Under the pieces are notes generated by a model. That model did not search any database. It was given only the letters and a program-made list of their open reading frames with translations, and was not told where the DNA came from. Below are positions 16,425 through 24,408 of a stretch of DNA of 64,000 nucleotides, piece after piece. Made by a program: the position numbers and the translations under genes. This DNA comes from an uncultured Mycoplasmatota bacterium (GTDB lineage: Bacteria; Bacillota_I; Bacilli_A; RF39; UBA660): positions 7,509 to 71,508 of the forward strand of contig URCH01000006.1 in assembly GCA_900546275.1 (NCBI GenBank), given 5' to 3'. The number at the start of each line of letters is the position of its first letter. Position 1 is the first letter of the stretch.

Positions 16425-16751
16425 TTATCTACTCCTTTTCTTACCTTCTTCTTCTCCAATCCATCTTGATGTATCTATTATACTTGTTCTTTCTAAACAA
16501 AATAAATCATAAGCTTTTTTTAAAGAATCGTAATCTATTTCTTTTCCATCTGAAAAGTATTCTGTTACAAAGCAATTAAAACCATTTCTCTCTTCTGAAA
16601 ATATTTCTGAGACTATTTCATCTATTGTAAATACTTCTTCTTTTCTAGCCATTGGATTGTTTACAAAATCACTATAGTAATTTTGAATTTCTTTTAGAAT
16701 TATATATTTTTTTTCGTTATCTACTTCTATTTTAAACTGTGTTGTTTTCAT
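16425..16751 (-). CDS. hypothetical protein, 108 aa
   Basis: A soluble acidic protein starting MKTTQFKIEVDNEKKYIILK, with no recognised family. Its C-terminus is basic (EEEGKKRSR). A strong SD (AGGAGAAG) precedes the ATG. It lies 9 bp after rseP and 1 bp before the NatA-like gene, so it is translated as part of a cdsA-rseP-this-natAB operon. No membrane segment or motif is visible. Confidence 0.7.
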   Translation of the reverse strand: MKTTQFKIEVDNEKKYIILKEIQNYYSDFVNNPMARKEEVFTIDEIVSEIFSEERNGFNCFVTEYFSDGKEIDYDSLKKAYDLFCLERTSIIDTSRWIGEEEGKKRSR

Positions 16752-16760
16752 ATACTTCTC

Positions 16761-17804
16761 CTATCTAAAAATTCTTAATATATCATTATATGTTATAAAT
16801 ACCATTAACAACATTAAAAGTCCAAGTCCTACTGTATGAATTATATTTTCTATTTTAGGATTTACAGGACTACCTTTTATTTTTTCTATTATTAAAAATA
16901 AAATTCTTCCTCCATCGAACGCTGGAAGTGGTAAAAAGTTAATAAAACCTACATTAACGCTTATTATTGCCATTAGATAAACTAAATTAATTAAGCCTTC
17001 TTTTGCAGTTTCTCCTACCATTGTAAATATACCTATAGGCCCTGATAAATTTGTTAAACTTATCTTTCCTGTTATTAAATACCATATAACAAAGAACATG
17101 TATTCTATTAATTCAATTGTTTTAGTAAATGCATATTTAATTGAAGAAAAAAATCCTCTTTGTTTTTGATTGATTAATGAAAATCCATATTTATAGTTTG
17201 TTGTTCCATTTTCATCTACTGTATCTGCTTTAAATTTAGCAATTTCTACATTTCCATTTGCATCTTTATATTTTATTTCCACTTCTTTTTTTACGTTTGC
17301 AATTAACTCTAAACTAAGTATATCTTTTGTTGATGCTTTTTTACCGTTTACCTGTAATATTTCAAAGTTTTCTCTTAATCCTGCATTATATGCTGAACTA
17401 TTTTTATCTATTACGCCTATATATGTTTCTTTTTTTGGGGTACCATTTATTAAACCTACTACAAATAAAAGTACTATAGCAAGTACAAAATTAAAAAATA
17501 TACCAGCTATCATTATCGAAAATCTTTGTAACCAAGTTTTTGATTGCATTCTTTTTTCTTTTGGAATATTCTCATCTGGATCTATTTCTTCACCAGCCAT
17601 TTGAACAAATCCACCAATTGGTAAAAGTCTTATTGAGTACATTGTTTCATCTTTTTTACTTTTCCATTTAAATAATTGTGGACCCATTCCAATTGAAAAT
17701 TCATAGATATATACTCCTGCTTTTTTAGCAAACAAGAAGTGGCCTAATTCATGAAAAAAAACTATTCCACCAAGTATAAGAATAAAATATATTATTGTCA
17801 TCAT
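16761..17804 (-). CDS. rseP: RseP-type site-2 protease
   Basis: Intramembrane zinc protease that cleaves membrane-bound anti-sigma factors and leftover signal peptides. The first TM holds the zinc motif HELGH (FFHELGHFLFAKKAG). A PDZ domain lies around residues 120-200. The second catalytic region, NFLPLPAFDGGRI, carries the metal-binding Asp; one further TM ends the protein. At 347 aa it is slightly shorter than E. coli RseP, with a single PDZ as usual in Firmicutes. It follows cdsA by 12 bp, the classical neighbour. Confidence 0.95.
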   Translation of the reverse strand: MMTIIYFILILGGIVFFHELGHFLFAKKAGVYIYEFSIGMGPQLFKWKSKKDETMYSIRLLPIGGFVQMAGEEIDPDENIPKEKRMQSKTWLQRFSIMIAGIFFNFVLAIVLLFVVGLINGTPKKETYIGVIDKNSSAYNAGLRENFEILQVNGKKASTKDILSLELIANVKKEVEIKYKDANGNVEIAKFKADTVDENGTTNYKYGFSLINQKQRGFFSSIKYAFTKTIELIEYMFFVIWYLITGKISLTNLSGPIGIFTMVGETAKEGLINLVYLMAIISVNVGFINFLPLPAFDGGRILFLIIEKIKGSPVNPKIENIIHTVGLGLLMLLMVFITYNDILRIFR

Positions 17805-17816
17805 TTTTCCTCTTTT

Positions 17817-18617
17817 CTAAATGATTGATATAAAAAACATAAATCCTAACATTATAAATAATATACTATCAAATCTATCAAGTACTCCACCATGTCCTGG
17901 CATTATGTTTGAAAAATCTTTTTTATTAAAATATCTTTTGATTGCTGAAAAAGTTAAATCTCCAAATTGTCCAAGTATTGATAAAAATAAAGTGATTATT
18001 ATAAGAATGTAAAGTTGTAGACTATTATCTATAAAATTATGATAGAAAAGTGTTGCTATAAAGACACCAACTACTGTTCCACCAATCATTCCCTCCCATG
18101 TTTTTTTAGGGGAAATTTCTGAAATCATTTTATGTTTTCCTATTAACATTCCTGTAATATAAGCATATGTATCTGTCATTATAGAAATTAAAAATAAATA
18201 TATAAGAAGTAATAAACTTTTTTCTCTAATAGAAATTAACAAAGAAAATGATGCTGCTATAAATATTAATCCACCCAACATATAAAATGCATCATTTACA
18301 CTATATATTTTTCTATCATGATATAATATAGTTGGAATTAAATACATTATAAAAAGTCCGCTAAGTATTCTATAATCTATTGAAAATTCTAACACTGCCT
18401 TGCTTGAACTAAATAATATTATTAAACTTAGAAGTATATATGAAATAAATTTTATAAAACTTGGTAATTCTTTTTTTTCTTCTTTTATTTTAATAAACTC
18501 ATAAAGTCCTAATACTGATATTATATATACTGCAACGTTAAATAAAGTACCGCCTATAAATAGTATTGGAATAAATATTAACATTGCTATTAAAGCGCTT
18601 ATTAATCTTGTTTTCAT
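17817..18617 (-). CDS. cdsA: phosphatidate cytidylyltransferase
   Basis: Makes CDP-diacylglycerol from phosphatidate and CTP, the branch point for phospholipids including the substrate chain of cardiolipin synthase (also in this window). The 266-residue product has about seven to eight TM helices. The C-terminal family signature is visible: SPKKTWEGMIGG and later IMPGHGGVLDRFDS. Promoter and SD (GAGGTAG) lie upstream. It is the first gene of the cdsA-rseP-unknown-natAB-unknown operon. Confidence 0.95.
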   Translation of the reverse strand: MKTRLISALIAMLIFIPILFIGGTLFNVAVYIISVLGLYEFIKIKEEKKELPSFIKFISYILLSLIILFSSSKAVLEFSIDYRILSGLFIMYLIPTILYHDRKIYSVNDAFYMLGGLIFIAASFSLLISIREKSLLLLIYLFLISIMTDTYAYITGMLIGKHKMISEISPKKTWEGMIGGTVVGVFIATLFYHNFIDNSLQLYILIIITLFLSILGQFGDLTFSAIKRYFNKKDFSNIMPGHGGVLDRFDSILFIMLGFMFFISII

Positions 18618-18637
18618 ATATCTACCTCACTATTACA

Positions 18638-18666
18638 ATTATAGTATAAATACATTATTTTTACAA
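18638..18666 (-). promoter_or_regulatory. promoter of the cdsA operon
   Basis: Minus strand: TTGTAA, 17-bp spacer, TATAAT. The -35 begins right after the T-tract of the khpA terminator. Confidence 0.7.
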
Positions 18667-18667
18667 G

Positions 18668-18707
18668 AAAAAAAGAACTAATATTAGATTGAATCTATAT
18701 TAATTCT
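18668..18707 (-). terminator. terminator of rpsP-khpA
   Basis: Long minus-strand hairpin of about 15 bp with one bulge that contains the khpA stop codon, followed by seven T. Confidence 0.8.
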
Positions 18708-18929
18708 TACTTTTTTTTCACCATTTATATAAGCTGCTGCTTGTACTATAGTTCTTATTGATTGAGCTGTTATTCCTTTTCTTCCAATAACTGCACCCAT
18801 ATCACTTTCGTTTACTAATACTTCTATAGTTATAAAATCTTCTTCATCATCAAACTGTCTAACTGAAACACTATCAGGGTCTTTTACTAAACTTCTAATT
18901 AATACTTCTGTTAATTCTGATAATTTCAT
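18684..18929 (-). CDS. khpA: KH-domain RNA-binding protein KhpA
   Basis: An 81-residue single KH domain protein (YlqC/KhpA family), a small RNA-binding partner of KhpB in Gram-positive bacteria, linked to control of cell division and elongation. The KH loop is in SDMGAVIGRKGITAQSIR (GxxG as GRKG), and the family start MKLSELTEVLIRSLVKDPD is conserved. Its ATG overlaps the rpsP stop (TAATG), giving translational coupling. rpsP-khpA is a widely conserved pair. Confidence 0.93.
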   Translation of the reverse strand: MKLSELTEVLIRSLVKDPDSVSVRQFDDEEDFITIEVLVNESDMGAVIGRKGITAQSIRTIVQAAAYINGEKKVRINIDSI

Positions 18930-19204
18930 TATTTACTTTCTTTTTTACTATTATGTCTTTTTGCAAGTATTCCTTGTTTTTTTAGAAGATCTCTTACTGT
19001 ATCAGTTGGTTGAGCACCATTATCTAACCATTTATTAGCTAATTCTTCATCTATTTTAACTTCTGCTGGTTCCATAATTGGATTATATGTTCCAACTACT
19101 TCTATAAATCTACCATCTCTTGGACTTCTAGAATCAGCTGCTACTATACGATAAAATGGTTTTTTCTTAGATCCCATTCTTTTTAGTCTTAATTTAACTG
19201 CCAT
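18929..19204 (-). CDS. rpsP: 30S ribosomal protein S16
   Basis: Small-subunit assembly protein of 91 residues, starting MAVKLRLKRMGSKKKPFYRI and including VVADSRSPRDG-like ADSRSPRDGRFIEVVGTYNP, the S16 signature. The frame is open 19 codons further upstream, but GGAGGG and homology fix the start at 19204. Its promoter lies partly inside the cotE terminator. Confidence 0.97.
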   Translation of the reverse strand: MAVKLRLKRMGSKKKPFYRIVAADSRSPRDGRFIEVVGTYNPIMEPAEVKIDEELANKWLDNGAQPTDTVRDLLKKQGILAKRHNSKKESK

Positions 19205-19229
19205 GTTTTTCCCTCCATTCACTTGTTTA

Positions 19230-19258
19230 ATATTATCATAAAAAAGTAAAAGTGTCAA
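19230..19258 (-). promoter_or_regulatory. promoter of rpsP-khpA, embedded in cotE terminator
   Basis: Minus strand: TTGACA, 17-bp spacer, TAATAT, with TG one base before the -10 (extended form). The TTGACA is part of the 3' arm of the cotE terminator hairpin. Confidence 0.75.
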
Positions 19259-19277
19259 CATATTTTAGTTGACACTT
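19238..19277 (-). terminator. cotE terminator
   Basis: Minus-strand arms AAGTGTCAAC and GTTGACACTT pair perfectly (10 bp, 8-nt loop), followed by TTACTTTTTT. It isolates a sporulation-specific gene from the growth-linked rpsP gene downstream. Confidence 0.88.
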
Positions 19278-19279
19278 AA

Positions 19280-19807
19280 TTATATGTAATTTTCATCTAC
19301 TTTATCTATTTCTTTTTCCATATCTTCTGTTAATTCGTCATCTATTTCTTCCCATGGTTCTTCATCTTCTTCTATTGCTATTTTCATTTTTGTTTCTCCA
19401 ACTATTTCAACTCCTAATTCTTTTTCTATATCAAAAGTTATTCCATCATCAGTTATTTCTACTTTTGAACAAGTTGGTTGTTTTAATGTTCTAACTATTA
19501 TATCTGTATCTCCGCTTAAATCAGCAGTTTCTTTTACTTTTACATTAAATAAATCATTATAATCTACTTTTTTATTTACAACTGTTGTTTTACTATCATT
19601 GTCATATGAGTACCATATATTTACATCATATGTTCCATCTACCCCAACTTTTTCGCCCGTTTTATATCCTTTAAATTTATGGTTTATTACCCAACAACCA
19701 AGTACAGTAGTTGGTTTGTCTTGTACTTCTATTGAATAATTATTTTTAAAATATTTTTTACCTTTCCCAACAACTGCTTTTGTAACTATTTCTTTAAATG
19801 ATGCCAT
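19280..19807 (-). CDS. cotE: outer spore coat morphogenetic protein CotE
   Basis: CotE is made in the mother cell and organises the outer coat around the forespore. The 175-residue product has MASFKEIVTKAVVGKGKKYF, then PTTVLGCWVINHKFKGYKTG, VDGTYDVNIWYSYDNDSKT and QPTCSKVEI, all matching known CotE blocks, followed by the usual acidic C-terminal tail (EEDEEPWEEIDDE). Length is close to B. subtilis CotE (181). The frame extends 25 codons upstream, but GAGGGG and homology fix the start at 19807. A weak sigma-E-like -10 (CATATCTT) lies upstream. It is good evidence for true endospores. Confidence 0.95.
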   Translation of the reverse strand: MASFKEIVTKAVVGKGKKYFKNNYSIEVQDKPTTVLGCWVINHKFKGYKTGEKVGVDGTYDVNIWYSYDNDSKTTVVNKKVDYNDLFNVKVKETADLSGDTDIIVRTLKQPTCSKVEITDDGITFDIEKELGVEIVGETKMKIAIEEDEEPWEEIDDELTEDMEKEIDKVDENYI

Positions 19808-19855
19808 ATTTTCACCCCTCACTTTAAGATATGCAAATGTACTATAAAAGTTCAC

Positions 19856-19877
19856 AAAAAAAGAACTAAATGTTCTT
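19856..19877 (-). terminator. terminator of hybrid kinase gene
   Basis: Minus-strand arms AAGAAC and GTTCTT with a 5-nt loop, followed by TTTTT. Confidence 0.7.
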
Positions 19878-19910
19878 ATCAACTTTTAATTCTTAGAGCT
19901 TTTATTTACT

Positions 19911-21785
19911 TTATTTTGATACATTAAAAACAGTATCTAATTTTTGTTTTATTTGTTCTTTATTAAATGGTTTTGCAATATAGTCAACAAATCCTTCACT
20001 TACATATTTTTCTTTTGCTCCTGCTACTGCATCTGCTGTTAAAGCAATTACTGGAATTTTAAAATTTAAGTTTTCCTTTAATTTTTTCATTGCTGTTTCA
20101 CCACTCATATTTGGCATCATTATATCCATTAAAATTAAATCATATTCATTTCCAACAACAACTTTATTTAAACATTCAATTCCATCATAACATTCATCAA
20201 TTTCAAAATCGAAATCAGAAAGAGCTCTCCTTGCTACTTTGATATTTAATTTGTTATCATCAACAATTAATATTTTTTTATGTCCATAATCAATACTAGT
20301 TACTTTATTATTTACATTATTAAATAATTTTGAAGCAGTATCCATTATTTCTTTATCAGTCATTGGTCTTTGAAATTTACTAACTTTTTGTGGGAGATTT
20401 ATCACAAAAACTGAACCCTTTCCAAATTGACTGCTAACGTTAATTTTTCCTCCCATCATTTCTGTTAACGCTTTAGTTATTGCAAGTCCAAGTCCCGTTC
20501 CTTCAGTTGTTGTATTTTTTTCAATATCTAATCTTTCAAATTTTGTAAATAGTTTTGATATATACTCTTTTTTTATTCCTCTTCCTGTATCCTGACATGT
20601 AATTATTAAATTAGATAATCGTTTATTATAATCATTAACACATTTAACATTTAAATTGATTTCTCCTTGTTCTGTATATTTAATTGCATTAGTTAAAAGA
20701 TTATTAACAATTTCTTTTACATGAACTTTATCACCTATTAATTCATATGGTAAATCATCCGATATATTTAAATTAAACTTAATATCTTTTTCTCCAATTC
20801 TAGTTGCAGTAACTTTGCACATACTTGTAATGCTTTCTCTAAAATCATAAGGATTTTCTACAATTTCTAATTTTTCGGATTCTATTTTATTTATATCCAA
20901 AATATTTCCAACTATTTCAAGTAGTGTTTGAGATGCATTCATAATATCACGTGAGTTTTCTATTACTTCTGGAGGGCATTTTTCCATATAAGATAAATTA
21001 TCTTCCGATAAACCAACGATTGCATTAAGAGGTGTTCTTATCTCATGAGACATACTAGATAAGAAATCACTTTTTGCCCTATTTGCTTTTTCTGCTTGAT
21101 CTCTTGCTAATTCTAATTTTGCAATCATTTTTAAATCTGGATTTTCAATTGTAAAATACATTAAACAGCAAACTAAACTTTCCATAGCTGTTGTTATTAC
21201 TAATTCAGGGTGTTTCATCTGAATAACCATAACGCCTAACCCAAATAATAAATATAACCAAATTGGTATAACCTTTTTACTTAAACCACCATTTTTTCTT
21301 TTTACAATTAGAATTGTAAATATGACTAAACTTAATATTCCAGATAACGTAAAAATTGTTTGAACAGCTGGGCCATATGTATAATAAATTTTTTGTGAAA
21401 CATCTCTATGCAAACTATATGGAAGTACAAATACTATTATAGTTATTAATACATCGACTATTATAGTTATTATATTAGCAATCCTTTTATGTTTGAATGA
21501 AATTTCAATTAAATAAAAAATTAATAATGATATGAAAACAATAAAATATACTAAATACAATCGTAATATAAAATCACTTATAACGATGGGTATTACATCA
21601 TACTTATAAGATACAAAATCACATAAAAATTGTAATACTAAACCAACTAAATTTGTTATAAGAATATATTTATATATTTTATTTTCTCCATTATTTAATC
21701 TTGTCTTAGAAAAATATAAAAAAGACAAGGCAACAATATATACAAAACTAAAAATTATTAACCATGTAAGATTTGAAATAACCAT
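19911..21785 (-). CDS. hybrid sensor histidine kinase/response regulator
   Basis: A 624-residue signalling protein. Residues 1-215 hold about seven hydrophobic helices (a 7TM-type sensor). The HisKA domain has SHEIRTPLNAIVGLSED with the phospho-accepting His. The HATPase domain has NLLTNAIKYT (N box), DTGRGIK (G1) and GTGLGLAITKAL (G2). The C-terminal receiver (about 505-620) has VDDN, LILMDIMMPNMSG with the phosphorylatable Asp, and the Lys in IAKPFN. No output domain and no adjacent regulator, so phosphate must pass to another protein. Input unknown. SD GGAG. Confidence 0.93.
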   Translation of the reverse strand: MVISNLTWLIIFSFVYIVALSFLYFSKTRLNNGENKIYKYILITNLVGLVLQFLCDFVSYKYDVIPIVISDFILRLYLVYFIVFISLLIFYLIEISFKHKRIANIITIIVDVLITIIVFVLPYSLHRDVSQKIYYTYGPAVQTIFTLSGILSLVIFTILIVKRKNGGLSKKVIPIWLYLLFGLGVMVIQMKHPELVITTAMESLVCCLMYFTIENPDLKMIAKLELARDQAEKANRAKSDFLSSMSHEIRTPLNAIVGLSEDNLSYMEKCPPEVIENSRDIMNASQTLLEIVGNILDINKIESEKLEIVENPYDFRESITSMCKVTATRIGEKDIKFNLNISDDLPYELIGDKVHVKEIVNNLLTNAIKYTEQGEINLNVKCVNDYNKRLSNLIITCQDTGRGIKKEYISKLFTKFERLDIEKNTTTEGTGLGLAITKALTEMMGGKINVSSQFGKGSVFVINLPQKVSKFQRPMTDKEIMDTASKLFNNVNNKVTSIDYGHKKILIVDDNKLNIKVARRALSDFDFEIDECYDGIECLNKVVVGNEYDLILMDIMMPNMSGETAMKKLKENLNFKIPVIALTADAVAGAKEKYVSEGFVDYIAKPFNKEQIKQKLDTVFNVSK

Positions 21786-21837
21786 AAACTCACTCTCCTA
21801 TATTAATATTTTATCATATAAATATGGGATTTTATAT

Positions 21838-21866
21838 AAAAAAAATTATCCCATTAACGAGATAAT
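21838..21866 (-). terminator. terminator of AMP-ligase gene
   Basis: Minus-strand arms ATTATCTC and GGGATAAT (one G-T), then eight T. The gene's stop codon lies within the hairpin. Confidence 0.8.
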
Positions 21867-23674
21867 CTTTTTTGTTTACCTGTTTCAATAACTTTATTAA
21901 TTACAACAAAACCATCTTTTTCTTGTTTCATTTTTGCAACATCTCTTTTGCCAGATTTAGCATATGGAAAAGATTTTCTAATTTTAAACCTATATGGTAC
22001 CATATTTTCATTATTAGTTTTTTCATAAATATATTGTTGTATATTATGTAATTCTTCTTCTAAATAATCTTCATTTGCTTCTATTATTTTTTGAAGTTCT
22101 TCAGTAAAGATTATATGTACTGCTAATTCTTTCATTCCATTATCATCAAATTCTAGTACATCGCATATTTTAATATTATCTAATTCCATTATAATGTTTT
22201 CTATGTCAAAATTATAGATTTTTTCTCCATTTATAATTGAATAATCACTCGTTCTACCTTGAACAAATAAATTACCTTTCTCATCAATATATCCGACGTC
22301 TCCCGTACAATTCCATTTTGTACCATTCTTATCAATGTGGAAATATTCTTCTGTTGCTTTTTTATTTTTATAATATCCTAGCATACTACATGGAGTATTA
22401 GCTAAAATTTGGCCTCTTTCATAATAAGGTAATTCATTAAACTCATTATCGAAAACACCAATTGTAATTCCAGGTAATGGAATACCAACAGATCCTCTTG
22501 TATTTTCAGCCATTTGGGTTTGTGTTGTTATTGCTGCTCCACATTCACATTGTCCGTAAGCGACTCTTAATGGAGCATCATTTCCATGTTGTTTAAATAC
22601 TGTTTCAATTTTGGTAGCGACTTCATCACTTAATGGTTCTCCACCCTCAAATGGATAATTAAAAAATGATAAATCCTTATTTTTAACTAATTTTTCATCT
22701 AAAAAACCTTCATACATGCTTGTTGGAGCAACACAGTAGTTTGGTTTTGCTTTAACAATATTTTTTACAAAAATATCTCTTTCAAATCTTGGGTCCATAA
22801 ATACAGAAGTTCCATAGGATAATGGTAAATGTATTGATGTACTTAATCCAGTTGAATACCAGGGTGGTATAATTTGATAAAACTTTTGTCCTCTTGAAAT
22901 ATCAACGCCTGACGCAGGATATGCTTGAATTGAGTTTTGGAAACTATCATTTGACAATAATATTCCCTTAGAGGCACCAGTTGTTCCACTTGAATATACC
23001 ATTGTTAATGGCAAATCTTTTTCATATGGAATAGTTGTAGTTTCTTCTCTATTTCTTCCATCTTTGATAAATTGATTCCAATATAATTCATTACTATGAC
23101 TATCTAATTTATATGTCTTAGAAATGAATCTTAATATTGATGAATTTAAAGTTGGAAGAATAACTACGTTTTTAATTCTTGAATTTTTAATTGCATCTTT
23201 TAATTCTGGATAAAATTCATCCATTATTATTAATATATCACTTTCACAATCATCAATTCTTGCAATCAAATCTCTTTTTTCAAAATGTGGAGCAATCATA
23301 TTAGCAACTGCACCTAATTTTGATAACGCATAAAATGAATAGACAGTTTCTGGAACCCCTGCTGAACAAATTGTAGCAAATTTTCCTTTTTTTATTCCAT
23401 ATTCCTGAAATGCCTTTGCAGTTGCTTCAATGTTTTTAAAAAGTTTAAAATAATTTATATGACTTCCAAAAAATTCTAGTGCTAAATCTTTTGGAAATGC
23501 AAGATTATTATTATAAATCTCTTGAAATACGGTTCTTTTTGGAATTTCTTTTTCTAATTCTTTTTGATTATAATTTATAGTCCATGGTTTATCTATTGTT
23601 GGATACCCACTTAATTTTGATGTTTCAAGATTTAACAAATCTTGTTTTACCTTTAATAATTCTTCTTTTGTCAT
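21854..23674 (-). CDS. AMP-forming acyl-CoA synthetase/ligase family protein
   Basis: A 606-residue class I adenylate-forming enzyme that activates a carboxylic acid as acyl-AMP. Motifs: P-loop-like MVYSSGTTGASKGILLSN (A3), YGQCECGAA (A5), NCTGDVGYID (A7 Asp), GRTSDYSIINGEKIY (A8), and the C-terminal catalytic Lys region KSGKRDVAK (A10). There is no carrier protein or CoA-ligase partner nearby, so the acid and acceptor are unknown. It has its own promoter (23731-23759), SD GAGGTGA and terminator. Confidence 0.87.
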   Translation of the reverse strand: MTKEELLKVKQDLLNLETSKLSGYPTIDKPWTINYNQKELEKEIPKRTVFQEIYNNNLAFPKDLALEFFGSHINYFKLFKNIEATAKAFQEYGIKKGKFATICSAGVPETVYSFYALSKLGAVANMIAPHFEKRDLIARIDDCESDILIIMDEFYPELKDAIKNSRIKNVVILPTLNSSILRFISKTYKLDSHSNELYWNQFIKDGRNREETTTIPYEKDLPLTMVYSSGTTGASKGILLSNDSFQNSIQAYPASGVDISRGQKFYQIIPPWYSTGLSTSIHLPLSYGTSVFMDPRFERDIFVKNIVKAKPNYCVAPTSMYEGFLDEKLVKNKDLSFFNYPFEGGEPLSDEVATKIETVFKQHGNDAPLRVAYGQCECGAAITTQTQMAENTRGSVGIPLPGITIGVFDNEFNELPYYERGQILANTPCSMLGYYKNKKATEEYFHIDKNGTKWNCTGDVGYIDEKGNLFVQGRTSDYSIINGEKIYNFDIENIIMELDNIKICDVLEFDDNGMKELAVHIIFTEELQKIIEANEDYLEEELHNIQQYIYEKTNNENMVPYRFKIRKSFPYAKSGKRDVAKMKQEKDGFVVINKVIETGKQKRLSR

Positions 23675-23730
23675 ATAAAATCACCTCTAATACCCTCTTA
23701 TAATGCCAATACTTCCCTTTTTTGTGGCTT

Positions 23731-23759
23731 ATCTTACTATAAAAAATTAATTTTGTCAA
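23731..23759 (-). promoter_or_regulatory. sigma-A promoter of AMP-ligase gene
   Basis: Minus strand: TTGACA, 17-bp spacer, TAAGAT. It lies about 60 bp before the ligase start codon. Confidence 0.8.
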
Positions 23760-23793
23760 ACTAACCTAATAAACTAATAAACCTCTAATGATA

Positions 23794-23824
23794 TAAAAAA
23801 AATTTAGTATTATGTACTAAATTT
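23794..23824 (-). terminator. terminator after DUF1697 gene
   Basis: Minus-strand perfect arms AAATTTAGTA and TACTAAATTT, 5-nt loop, then six or more T. It lies 2 bp after the stop of the -1 frame extension (23826), not after the zero-frame stop (23927), which supports the longer reading as the original gene. Confidence 0.85.
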
Positions 23825-23825
23825 T

Positions 23826-24376
23826 TTACATTCTACTATTTTCACTACACAATTCTAAAACTCTCTTCATTGTATTAACTGTTCTAATTGTTATACTATC
23901 TTTTATACTAGTACTTGCAGTTTTAATCACAAATTTGATTTCTTATAGTTTTTTAAATTATATGACCAAAATATAACATTATTATATTCTTTTACCATTT
24001 CTATGTTTTCAGAAATTTTTCCTAATTGATTATATACATTTATATAATTTGCTGGTGGAATTATAAAAATAATATTATTATAAAACGCTTTATCTTTCAT
24101 TTTAATCCAACTTGGAATATTTTCAAATATATTATTTAATTCATCAAAAGTAAGAATATGAATAGGAATTTTTAAATTAAACTTGTCATTTATTATTTTT
24201 AAAATTTGATTTGTTATATTCTTTTTACTTTCGAAAGATTCTAAAATTATATTTCCACTATTTAAATATGTCATTACATTATTGTACTTTTTTTCTAATT
24301 CAATTTTTAATTCATTCATTGATATTTTATTTTTTTCACTAATATTTGTTTCTCTAAGCAATACTATATATTTCAT
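23826..24376 (-). CDS. DUF1697 protein, interrupted by a -1 frameshift
   Basis: The zero frame (23927-24376, 149 aa) starts MKYIVLLRETNISEKNKISM and matches DUF1697, a family of ~180-aa proteins of unknown function; it has the conserved NSGNIILES block. It stops right after KNYKKSN-L. The missing family C-terminus (KTASTSIKDSITIRTVNT, then MKRVLELC) is encoded in the -1 frame directly after, ending at 23826. The junction reads A AAT TTG TGA, a textbook X XXY YYZ slippery heptamer next to a stop. Either a real frameshift mutation or assembly error, or a recoding site. The full product would be about 182 aa. Confidence 0.7.
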
Positions 24377-24408
24377 TAAAGTACCCTTTTTTTATAACAC
24401 AAATAATT

